Of a stretch of DNA of 64,000 nucleotides, positions 54,016 through 61,768 are shown piece after piece; within the stretch, counting starts at the first letter, position 1, and the number at the start of each line of letters is the position of its first letter. Source of the stretch: Methylobacterium ajmalii (lineage in GTDB: Bacteria > Pseudomonadota > Alphaproteobacteria > Rhizobiales > Beijerinckiaceae). The stretch covers positions 24,839 through 88,838 of the forward strand of contig NZ_JACWCT010000058.1 in assembly GCF_016613415.1 (NCBI RefSeq), given 5' to 3'. Below the pieces are notes generated by a model, which was not told the origin of the DNA, searched no databases, and saw only the letters and a list, made by a program, of their open reading frames with translations. Position numbers and translations under genes: made by a program.

Positions 54016-55191
54016 ATGCCAGGCACCGCCCGCCCTTCCCCCGCCGAGCCGGCCGGGCGCCTCGTCGCGCTCGACCGGATGCGCGGGTTCTTGGTCGGCC
54101 TCGTCGTGCTGCACCACGCGGTGCTGGCCTACTGCACCTTCGGCCATGTCGACCGGGTCCACTACGCCCTGTCGACCGCGCCGATCGTCGATTCCGCGCG
54201 CTGGATCGGGTTCGATTACCTCGTCATGCTGAACGACGGCTTCTTCATGCCGCTGCTGTTCGGGCTCTCGGGCCTGTTCGTCCGGGACGGCCTCGCGCGG
54301 CGCGGCGCGAAGGCCTACCTGCGGGCCCGGCTATCGCGCCTCGGCCTGCCGTTCTGCGCTGCCGTCCTCACGCTGATGCCGCTCGCCTACTACCCCTCGT
54401 TCCTCCAGGCCGGTGGCGCGCCGGGTTTTTCGGATTTCTGGCTCGCGACGGTCACGACCGGGCCCTGGCCGAGCGGCCCGCCCTGGTTCATCGGCGTCCT
54501 GCTGCTGTTCGACGCCGGCGCTGCCCTGATGGTCGCGCGCGGACCGGCGCTCCCGCGAGCCGCGGACCCATGGCGGCCGGGTCGGTGCTTCGCGGTGCTC
54601 GTCGCCGTTACGGCGGCGGCCTTCCTGCCCTTCCTCCTCGCGGTCGGCCCGGTCCGCTGGTTCGCGATCGGGCCGCTCGCCGTCCAGGGCAGCCGCATCG
54701 GCCTCTACGCCGCCTACTTCGCCGCCGGGGCCTGGCTCGGACGGGGCGGCGGGGCCGCGGTCGCCGGCTTCGGGCGGGCGCTCGCCCGTCGTTGCGGGCT
54801 CTGGGTCGCGCTCGCGGTCGCGGCTGGGGCGGCCTTCCTCGCGGCGCCTCAACTCGGCCGGGCCCTGCACCTGCCGGGCTTCGCGACGCTGGCGCTCGTG
54901 GGCGCGGTGCAGGCGGTCTTCTGCACCGCCGCCTCCTTCGCCCTGCCGGCCGTCTTCCTGCGCGTCGCCGGAGGCCGTCGCCCGGCCCTCGACAGCCTCG
55001 CGGCGAACGGCTTCGCGATCTACCTGCTGCACTATCCCGTGGCGACCTGGGTGCAGGCCGGTTTGCTCAGGCTGACGGCCGGTGCCGTCGCGAAGGGGTG
55101 CGCGGCCTTCGCGGTCGCGCTGGCGGGCAGCTGGGTCGCCGCGGCGGCGCTGCGGCGGCTCCTGCTCGTCGGACGGAGACTCGTGAAATGA
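54016..55191 (+). CDS. Acyltransferase-3 family membrane protein
   Basis: 391 residues, about ten membrane helices. Begins GRLVALDRMRGFLVGLVVLH-HAVLAY, the family's catalytic His region (R-x10-H). Also LLFGLSGLFVRDGLARRGAK, AYLRARLSRLGLPFCAAVLT, GPPWFIGVLLLFDAGAALMV and the C-terminal ANGFAIYLLHYPVATWVQAG. Members (OpgC, NodX, OafA, glucan succinyl/acetyl transferases) move acyl groups to glycans across the inner membrane. Its stop overlaps the next start by ATGA, so it is translationally coupled to the dipeptidase fusion. Confidence 0.88.
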   Translation: MPGTARPSPAEPAGRLVALDRMRGFLVGLVVLHHAVLAYCTFGHVDRVHYALSTAPIVDSARWIGFDYLVMLNDGFFMPLLFGLSGLFVRDGLARRGAKAYLRARLSRLGLPFCAAVLTLMPLAYYPSFLQAGGAPGFSDFWLATVTTGPWPSGPPWFIGVLLLFDAGAALMVARGPALPRAADPWRPGRCFAVLVAVTAAAFLPFLLAVGPVRWFAIGPLAVQGSRIGLYAAYFAAGAWLGRGGGAAVAGFGRALARRCGLWVALAVAAGAAFLAAPQLGRALHLPGFATLALVGAVQAVFCTAASFALPAVFLRVAGGRRPALDSLAANGFAIYLLHYPVATWVQAGLLRLTAGAVAKGCAAFAVALAGSWVAAAALRRLLLVGRRLVK

Positions 55192-56669
55192 CCGCGCCGC
55201 TCCCACCCGCGCCGCTCCTGCCCTGGACCGCGCTCATCGACGGCTCGGCCGACCGGGCCGATGCGCGCCTCGTCACCGTCGCCGGCTGGCCGGTCGCCGC
55301 GACGGAGGCGGCCGAGGCGCGCTATTGCCTGCTCGTGCCGGAGCCCGCCTGCTGCGGCGGCTGCCTGCCGGGCCATCCGGCCGCCTGCATCGAGGTGCGC
55401 GCCGACGCGCCCGTCCCGCTCGACGGCCGGGCGGTGACCCTGCACGGCCGCTTTCGCCGCCTGCACGACGATCCGTGCGGCTGGCGCTACCGGCTCGACG
55501 CCGCCGTGGTCGTGCCCGACCGCGCGCCGCCTCGTCCGGGCTTCTCCCATCGGGGCCTCTCCCGCCGCGGCCTCGTCGCGGCGGCCTCGTTCCTCTGCCT
55601 GCCGGTCGCGGCCGCCGCGCAGGATGCCGCGCCGGCCGCCGCATCCGAGGCCGCGACCGACGCGGTGACCGAAGCCCGCCGCGCGCGGGCCGCGGCCTTC
55701 CTCGTCGCGCGCCCGACGATCGACTGCCACAGCCATGCCGGCCGCGTGCTGCGGGTGCGGGAGGCGGAGGGGCACGCGCCCTTCACGCCGCTGGCGGGGC
55801 CGATGCGGGCCGGCGGCCTCGCGGTCGCCTGCCTGGCGATCGTCTCGGATTCGCCGACCCACCGGGTGACGCCGGAGGGCCGCATCCGCGCCTTCCGCGA
55901 GCCCGAGCCGGGCGAGCTGCGATCTTACGCCGAGCGGGGCTTCGCCCGCCTGCACGCCCTGGTGCGCGAGCAGGGTCTGCGCCTGGTGCGCAACGCCGCC
56001 GACCTCGCGGCGGCCCGGGCCGCCGAGCCTGCGATCCTCGTCGCCGCGGAAGGCGCGGATTTCCTGGAGGGCGATCTCGGCCCCCTCGAGGAGGCATACC
56101 GGCGGGCGGACCTGCGCCACCTCCAGCTCACGCATTACCGGGCGAACGCGCTCGGCGACATCCAGACCGAGCCGCCGGTCCATGGCGGCCTGACGGCGTT
56201 CGGCGCCGCGGTGATCCGGGCGTGCGAGGCGCTGGGGGTGATCGTCGACGTGGCGCACGGAACCGAGGCGCTGGTGCGCCGCGCGGCCGAGGTGGCGACG
56301 AAGCCCCTCGTCCTCTCGCACACCTCGCTCACGACGCGGCCGCGGCCCTGGACCCGCCGCATCACCCCCGCCCATGCCCGGATCGTCGCGGCGACCGGCG
56401 GCGTCATCGGCCTGTGGCCGCCCGCGGGCCTGTTTCCCGACCTCGCGGCCCTGGCCGAGGGTATCGCCCGGATGGCGGATGTGGTCGGGGCGGACCATGT
56501 CGGGCTCGGCACCGACATGATGGGCCTCGTCGGCCCGAGCGCCCTGCCGGATTACGCGGCCCTGCCCGACCTCGCCGCCCACCTCCTCGCCCGGTTCACC
56601 CCGGACGAGACCGCCGGTATCCTCGGCGGCAACTACCTGCGAGTGGCCCGGGCGTGCCTGGCGGCGTGA
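55188..56669 (+). CDS. M19 (membrane dipeptidase) family protein with N-terminal DUF3299-like domain and internal Tat motif
   Basis: 493 residues. Residues 10-115 resemble DUF3299-type beta proteins: LVTVAGWPVAATEAAEARYC, LLVPEPACCGGCLPGHPAAC. At about 124-145 a twin-arginine-like signal lies inside the chain (RGLSRRGLVAAASFLCLPVA). The rest is an M19 peptidase: PTIDCHSHAGRVLRV (H180, H182, where most members have HxD), ILVAAEGADFLEGDLGPLEE (bridging Glu), LQLTHYRANALGD, VIVDVAHGTEALV, LVLSHTSL, HVGLGTDMMGL. M19 enzymes cleave dipeptides with a zinc pair. Either the two halves are fused, or a second start inside the gene yields a Tat-exported peptidase. Confidence 0.8.
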   Translation: MTAPLPPAPLLPWTALIDGSADRADARLVTVAGWPVAATEAAEARYCLLVPEPACCGGCLPGHPAACIEVRADAPVPLDGRAVTLHGRFRRLHDDPCGWRYRLDAAVVVPDRAPPRPGFSHRGLSRRGLVAAASFLCLPVAAAAQDAAPAAASEAATDAVTEARRARAAAFLVARPTIDCHSHAGRVLRVREAEGHAPFTPLAGPMRAGGLAVACLAIVSDSPTHRVTPEGRIRAFREPEPGELRSYAERGFARLHALVREQGLRLVRNAADLAAARAAEPAILVAAEGADFLEGDLGPLEEAYRRADLRHLQLTHYRANALGDIQTEPPVHGGLTAFGAAVIRACEALGVIVDVAHGTEALVRRAAEVATKPLVLSHTSLTTRPRPWTRRITPAHARIVAATGGVIGLWPPAGLFPDLAALAEGIARMADVVGADHVGLGTDMMGLVGPSALPDYAALPDLAAHLLARFTPDETAGILGGNYLRVARACLAA

Positions 56670-56874
56670 GGCGCGCCGGGGCCGCCCGCAGGGAGTTGCC
56701 GCGGCGGGCAAACCCGCTACGATGGTTTTTGGGTCGGCAGTCACCCAGGCGTCACCGCCCCGCGGAGGGGAGCTAAACCTGCCCGTCGTCCTTCGGCATG
56801 CCCTCGTTCCCGTGCCGCGTCGCAAGCCGGTGACCCTCGACACCTGATCCCAGGTCGGCATCCGGAGACGAACC

Positions 56875-57411
56875 GTGCCGAGAGACCCGATCCCCTTCGC
56901 GACCCGCGACGTGTCGGCGCTGGCCAAATCCCTGCGCGCCCAATGGGCGTCGCGGGCGAGCCCGCCGAGCCACGTCGAGATGCTGAACATGCTGGCCCGG
57001 GCCGCCGGCCACCGCAACTTCCAGCACTTCCGCGCCCGGGGCGACCAGCGGCCGCCGGGCCCGCCGGAGCCTGCCGCCGAGGCCGATCCCTCGGCGGTCC
57101 TGCGCGCCGCCCGCCACTTCGATCCCGAGGGGCGGCTGCGGAGCTGGCCGGCGCACCGGTCGATCCAGGACCTGTGCCTGTGGGCGGTCTGGGCCCGGAT
57201 CCCGGCCGGGTGCCGCTTCGACGAGCGCGAGGTCAGCGCGCGCCTTACCGCGCTGCACCTCTTCGGCGATCCGGCGATCCTCCGGCGCACGATGTGCCAT
57301 ATCGGTCTGATGACGCGCACGCCCGACGGGCGCGAGTATCGCCGCATCGAGCGGTCGCCGTCGCCCGAGGGTGTGGCGCTGATCCGGCTTCTGCGCGCCC
57401 CGGCGCACTGA
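56875..57411 (+). CDS. DUF2087 domain protein
   Basis: 178 residues from GTG 56875 (GGAGACGAACC upstream). The N-terminal ~55 residues resemble a glyoxalase-superfamily-associated helix pair ([20 protein letters not shown]). Residues 80-170 match DUF2087: [80 protein letters not shown]. The DUF2087 fold is winged-helix-like and is often joined to transcription regulators. It is likely a DNA-binding or regulatory protein with unknown target. Confidence 0.85.
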   Translation: MPRDPIPFATRDVSALAKSLRAQWASRASPPSHVEMLNMLARAAGHRNFQHFRARGDQRPPGPPEPAAEADPSAVLRAARHFDPEGRLRSWPAHRSIQDLCLWAVWARIPAGCRFDEREVSARLTALHLFGDPAILRRTMCHIGLMTRTPDGREYRRIERSPSPEGVALIRLLRAPAH

Positions 57412-57514
57412 TCTCGCTCGTGTGAACCCGGCATTCCGCCCGTACCGGACGCGATCCCGGAGCCGCAACAGCAGGCTTCGGGATCGCGGGCGGCGTGTCT
57501 GGCGTCGTCGCCCG

Positions 57515-57727
57515 TTACCGCCCGCAGGCCGGCGTGCCGTAGCCGGCATAGACCACCCGCACATTGCGGCAGGCGGGGGCCGGCGCCTCGGCGGCTGCGG
57601 GCTTGGCCGCCTCGACGGCGGCCGTCGGCTCGGCCTTCGGGGCATCCGCGCCCGCCCGCACCACCAGCGGGGTCGCGACCAGGGAGAGCAGTGCGGCGGC
57701 GGCGACCAAGGTCAGGCGGTGGGTCAC
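57515..57727 (-). CDS. 70-residue secreted protein
   Basis: Signal peptide [20 protein letters not shown]...VRA. An Ala/Pro/Lys linker follows ([20 protein letters not shown]), then a short C-terminus with two Cys ([20 protein letters not shown]) that could form a 15-residue disulfide loop. Unknown function. Convergent with the DUF2087 gene and divergent from glyQ. Confidence 0.6.
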   Translation of the reverse strand: MTHRLTLVAAAALLSLVATPLVVRAGADAPKAEPTAAVEAAKPAAAEAPAPACRNVRVVYAGYGTPACGR

Positions 57728-57922
57728 GGACAGTCTCCCCTAGTCTTGCACCGCGCCCGGCGGCATCGTGTTCGGATCTGTACTGTCAACGAGCTTGACC
57801 GTTTTTCGGTTCCAGCCCCGCTTCGGGTTCGTGCGGGGGCGCACGCGCGCTTGACTCGGGCGCCGCCGGTTCCCAAGGGTCGCGGCACGATCCGACCCCG
57901 CCCGAGCCGCAAGCCCCCGCCC

Positions 57923-58879
57923 ATGACCGCCACCGACGCCGACCTCCAGCCGACCCGCTCGTTCCAGGGCCTGATCCTGACGCTCCAGCGGTTCTGGGCC
58001 GCGCAGGGCTGCGTGATCCTCCAGCCCTACGACATGGAGGTGGGCGCCGGCACGTTCCATCCGGCCACCACCCTGCGGGCGCTGGGGCCCAAGCCCTGGA
58101 AGGCGGCCTACGTCCAGCCCTCGCGCCGGCCGAAGGACGGGCGCTACGGCGAGAACCCGAACCGGCTCCAGCACTATTACCAGTTCCAGGTCATCCTGAA
58201 GCCGAACCCGCCGAACCTCCAGGAGCTGTACCTCGCGTCGCTCAAGGCGATCGGCGTCGATCTCGCGCTCCACGACATCCGCTTCGTCGAGGACGACTGG
58301 GAGAGCCCGACGCTCGGCGCTTGGGGCTTGGGCTGGGAATGCTGGTGCGACGGGATGGAGGTGAGCCAGTTCACCTACTTCCAGCAGGTCGCCGGCTTCG
58401 AATGCTCACCGGTCGCCGGCGAGCTGACCTACGGCCTCGAGCGCCTGGCGATGTACGTCCAGGGTGTCGAGAACGTCTACGACCTCAACTTCAACGGCCG
58501 CGAGGGCGACGAGAAGGTCACGTACGGCGACGTCTTTCTGCAGGCCGAGCAGGAATACTCCCGCCACAACTTCGAGGCCGCCGACACCGAGATGCTCTTT
58601 CGGCAGTTCCGCGACGCGGAGGCTGCCTGCCGCGCCTACCTCAAGGCCGGCGAGCCGGGGGCGGATAGCAACGATCCGCGCCACCGCATGGCGCAGCCGG
58701 CCTACGACCAGTGCATCAAGGCCAGCCACGTCTTCAACCTGCTCGACGCGCGCGGGGTGATCTCGGTCACCGAGCGGCAGAGCTACATCCTGCGGGTGCG
58801 CGAACTGGCAAAAGCCTGCGGCGAGGCCTGGCGGCGCACCGATGCGGGCGGGCTCGCGGGCGAAGCGCCCGCCGCCTGA
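57923..58879 (+). CDS. glyQ: Glycyl-tRNA synthetase alpha subunit
   Basis: 318 residues from ATG 57923; upstream open frame is not protein-like. The class II synthetase core includes [80 protein letters not shown] and [20 protein letters not shown]. It binds glycine and ATP and makes glycyl-adenylate in the alpha2-beta2 enzyme. 85 bp upstream of glyS in the same direction. Confidence 0.97.
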   Translation: MTATDADLQPTRSFQGLILTLQRFWAAQGCVILQPYDMEVGAGTFHPATTLRALGPKPWKAAYVQPSRRPKDGRYGENPNRLQHYYQFQVILKPNPPNLQELYLASLKAIGVDLALHDIRFVEDDWESPTLGAWGLGWECWCDGMEVSQFTYFQQVAGFECSPVAGELTYGLERLAMYVQGVENVYDLNFNGREGDEKVTYGDVFLQAEQEYSRHNFEAADTEMLFRQFRDAEAACRAYLKAGEPGADSNDPRHRMAQPAYDQCIKASHVFNLLDARGVISVTERQSYILRVRELAKACGEAWRRTDAGGLAGEAPAA

Positions 58880-58964
58880 CATCCGCGCCGCCCGGCGCTA
58901 CACACCCGCCAATTCCCTTCTCCCGATTCCGGGCCCTCCCGACGGAGTGCCTCGAGGCCGCCCG

Positions 58965-61079
58965 ATGCCCGACCTGCTGCTCGAACTCTTCTCCGAGGAA
59001 ATCCCCGCCCGCATGCAGCGGCGCGCGGCCGAGGACCTGCGCAAGCTCGTCACCGACGCGCTGGTCGAGCGCGGCTTCCTGTACGAGGGCGCCAAGGCCT
59101 TCGCGACGCCCCGCCGTCTCGCCCTCCACGTCGCCGGCCTGCCGGCCCGCGGCCAGGACGTGCGCGAGGAGCGCAAAGGGCCCCGCGTCGGCGCCCCCGA
59201 GGGGGCGGTCCAGGGCTTCCTGAAGAGCGCCGGCCTCGCCAGCCTCGACGAGGCCAAGGTCGTCTCCGACCCGAAGAAGGGCGAGTTCTACGTCGCGGTG
59301 ATCGAGCGGCCCGGCCGCGAGACCATCGAAGTCCTGGCCGAGATCATCCCGGCGATCGTCAAGAGCTTCCCCTGGCCGAAATCGATGCGCTGGGGCGCGG
59401 CCTCGCGCGAGCCCGGCTCGCTCCGCTGGGTCCGCCCGCTGCACTCGATCGTCGCGAGCTTCGGTCCCGAGACCGAGACGCCCGAACTGGTGCCCTTCGC
59501 CATCGACGGGGTCGAGGTGGGGTTCACCACCCGCGGCCACCGCTTCCTGGCGCCGCAGGCGATCGAAGTGCGCCGCTTCGCCGATTACCTGCCGGCCCTC
59601 GAGCGGGCCTTCGTGGTGCTCGACGCCGACCGGCGCAAGGACATCATCCTGCACGATGCCCGCGACCTCGCCTTCGCGCGCGGCCTCGACCTCGTCGAGG
59701 ACGAGGGCCTGCTGGAGGAGGTGGCCGGCCTCGTCGAGTGGCCGGTGACCCTGATGGGCGCCTTCGACGAGCGCTTCCTCGCCATCCCCCCGGAGGTGAT
59801 CCGCGCGACCATCCGGGCGAACCAGAAGTGCTTCGTGCTGCGGGGCGCCCCCGGCCCCGACGGGCGCGAGCGCCTGGCCAACGCCTTCATCCTGGTCTCG
59901 AACCTGGTGGCCTCCGACGGCGGCGCCGCGATCGTCGCCGGCAACGAGCGGGTGGTGCGCGCGCGCCTCTCCGACGCGGCGTTCTTCTGGGAGACCGACC
60001 GCAAGACCCGGCTGGAAGACCGGCTGCCGAAGCTCGGCAACATCGTCTTCCACGAGAAGCTCGGCACACAGGCCGAGCGCGTCGAGCGGATCGCGGCCCT
60101 CGCCCGGGCGCTGGCGCCGGTCGTCGGGGCCGACCCGGATCTCGCCGAGCGGGCGGCGCGGCTCGCCAAGGCCGACCTCGTCACCGAGATGGTCGGCGAG
60201 TTCCCCGAACTGCAGGGACTGATGGGCCGCTACTACGCGGCCGAGCAGGGCGAGGACCCGGCGGTCGCCGCGGCGATCGAGGACCATTACAAGCCGCTCG
60301 GGCCCAGCGACCGGGTGCCGTCCGAGCCGGTCTCGGTGGCGGTGGCGCTCGCCGACAAGCTCGACACGCTGGTGGGTTTCTGGGCGATCGACGAGAAGCC
60401 GACCGGCAGCAAGGACCCGTATGCCCTGCGCCGCGCGGCGCTCGGCGTGATCCGGCTCGTCCTCGCCAGCGAGGCGCGGCTCTCCCTGCGGGCGCAGATC
60501 GCCGCCGCGTCCGCCGGCCACGGGCGGGACGCGGGCACCTTCGCGGACGACCTCCTCGCCTTCTTCGCCGACCGGCTGAAGGTCTACCTGCGCGACCAGG
60601 GCGCCCGCCACGACCTCATCGATGCCGTCTTCGCGCTTCCGGGTCAGGACGACCTCCTGATGGTGGTGCGCCGGGTCGAGGCGCTCGGCCGCTTCCTCGA
60701 CACCGAGGACGGCAAGAACCTGCTCGCCGGCTCCCGTCGCGCCGCCAACATCCTGCGGATCGAGGAGAAGAAGGACGGCCGTGCCTACGACGCGGCGCCG
60801 GACCAGGGCCTCCTGCGCCTGCCCGAGGAAGCGGCCCTGGCCGAGGCCCTGCGGACGGCCGGCGCCGAGGCGGGAAAGGCCGTGGCGGTGGAGGATTTCG
60901 AGGGGGCGATGCGGGCGCTCTCGACGCTCCGCGCGCCGGTCGACGCCTTCTTCGACAAGGTGACGGTGAACGCCGACGAGCCGGCCCTGCGCGCCAACCG
61001 GCTCGCGCTCCTCAACGCGCTCCGGGCGGCGACCCGGGAGGTCGCGGACTTCTCCCGCATCGGCGGCGAGGGCCGCTGA
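58965..61079 (+). CDS. glyS: Glycyl-tRNA synthetase beta subunit
   Basis: 704 residues from ATG 58965 ([20 protein letters not shown]). Conserved blocks are [75 protein letters not shown] (HD-like central region follows), [40 protein letters not shown] and a C-terminal DALR-type anticodon domain ending [20 protein letters not shown]. It recognises tRNA-Gly and supports aminoacylation with GlyQ. Confidence 0.97.
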   Translation: MPDLLLELFSEEIPARMQRRAAEDLRKLVTDALVERGFLYEGAKAFATPRRLALHVAGLPARGQDVREERKGPRVGAPEGAVQGFLKSAGLASLDEAKVVSDPKKGEFYVAVIERPGRETIEVLAEIIPAIVKSFPWPKSMRWGAASREPGSLRWVRPLHSIVASFGPETETPELVPFAIDGVEVGFTTRGHRFLAPQAIEVRRFADYLPALERAFVVLDADRRKDIILHDARDLAFARGLDLVEDEGLLEEVAGLVEWPVTLMGAFDERFLAIPPEVIRATIRANQKCFVLRGAPGPDGRERLANAFILVSNLVASDGGAAIVAGNERVVRARLSDAAFFWETDRKTRLEDRLPKLGNIVFHEKLGTQAERVERIAALARALAPVVGADPDLAERAARLAKADLVTEMVGEFPELQGLMGRYYAAEQGEDPAVAAAIEDHYKPLGPSDRVPSEPVSVAVALADKLDTLVGFWAIDEKPTGSKDPYALRRAALGVIRLVLASEARLSLRAQIAAASAGHGRDAGTFADDLLAFFADRLKVYLRDQGARHDLIDAVFALPGQDDLLMVVRRVEALGRFLDTEDGKNLLAGSRRAANILRIEEKKDGRAYDAAPDQGLLRLPEEAALAEALRTAGAEAGKAVAVEDFEGAMRALSTLRAPVDAFFDKVTVNADEPALRANRLALLNALRAATREVADFSRIGGEGR

Positions 61080-61235
61080 GAACCGCTCGCGGGCGCGGCG
61101 CCGTGAGAACGACGCCGTGAGCCAATCCGCGTCTCCCGCGTTTTTCCCGGCGGGAGAGGGCGGCCGCCCCCCTTCTCCCACGGTCCCCCCGGGGGCCGGC
61201 GGATCGACACGGCGCGGCGAGGGACTTTGACTGCG

Positions 61236-61442
61236 ATGCACCAGGACGCCATCCGACCGCACCGGGACAAGCCGGGAGTCTCGGCCCGCGGCATCGTGCT
61301 CACCCTGCTCGGAGTCGTGATCGGCACTGCCGGCTACTACGCCTCCTGGCGCTACCAGACCCCGCTCGGCACGATCGGCGGCATCGCCGGTCTGGCGCTC
61401 TGCGTGATCGGCACCAGCCACGGCCACGAGGGCGGGCATTAG
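61236..61442 (+). CDS. Small membrane protein
   Basis: 68 residues from ATG 61236 (GAGGGA about eleven bases upstream; a TTG at 61227 is too close to it). Two short hydrophobic segments (GIVLTLLGVVIGTAGYYASW and LGTIGGIAGLALCVIGTSHG) separated by RYQTP, then a His-rich end GHEGGH. Follows glyS by 156 bp. No family recognised. Confidence 0.6.
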   Translation: MHQDAIRPHRDKPGVSARGIVLTLLGVVIGTAGYYASWRYQTPLGTIGGIAGLALCVIGTSHGHEGGH

Positions 61443-61546
61443 AGCGGCAGACCGGCGCGCCTGCGGCACGATGCGCCGCGGGCGCAGTCGATCCGGCGGG
61501 AGGCGAGGGATGTTGGTCGGCACAACCCTGACACAAGGAGTGCGCG

Positions 61547-61681
61547 ATGAACGCCAATTCCCCCGAGCACCGCGTCGGTCACGACGTCGATTCCGTCGAT
61601 CAGGTCAGCAGCGTCACGCTGCTGGGCTTCGCCGTCGTCGGCGCGGCCCTGACGGTCGCCCTCAACGCGATGCTGATCTGA
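61547..61681 (+). CDS. 44-residue single-helix membrane protein
   Basis: ATG 61547 is preceded by AAGGAG at ideal spacing (61535-61540). The translation MNANSPEHRVGHDVDSVDQV, then SSVTLLGFAVVGAALTVALN and AMLI, has a polar N-terminus and one membrane helix. Its ribosome site and codon pattern match real small genes in the region. Function unknown; it could associate with the membrane protein just upstream or with PBP1A nearby. Confidence 0.65.
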   Translation: MNANSPEHRVGHDVDSVDQVSSVTLLGFAVVGAALTVALNAMLI

Positions 61682-61768
61682 CGTGACCACCCCGTGGGGG
61701 GGCGGCGCGAGCGCCGTCCCACAAGGTCATTCCGTCTCCCCGGCGATGCCCGAAGGCAGCCAGCCTAA

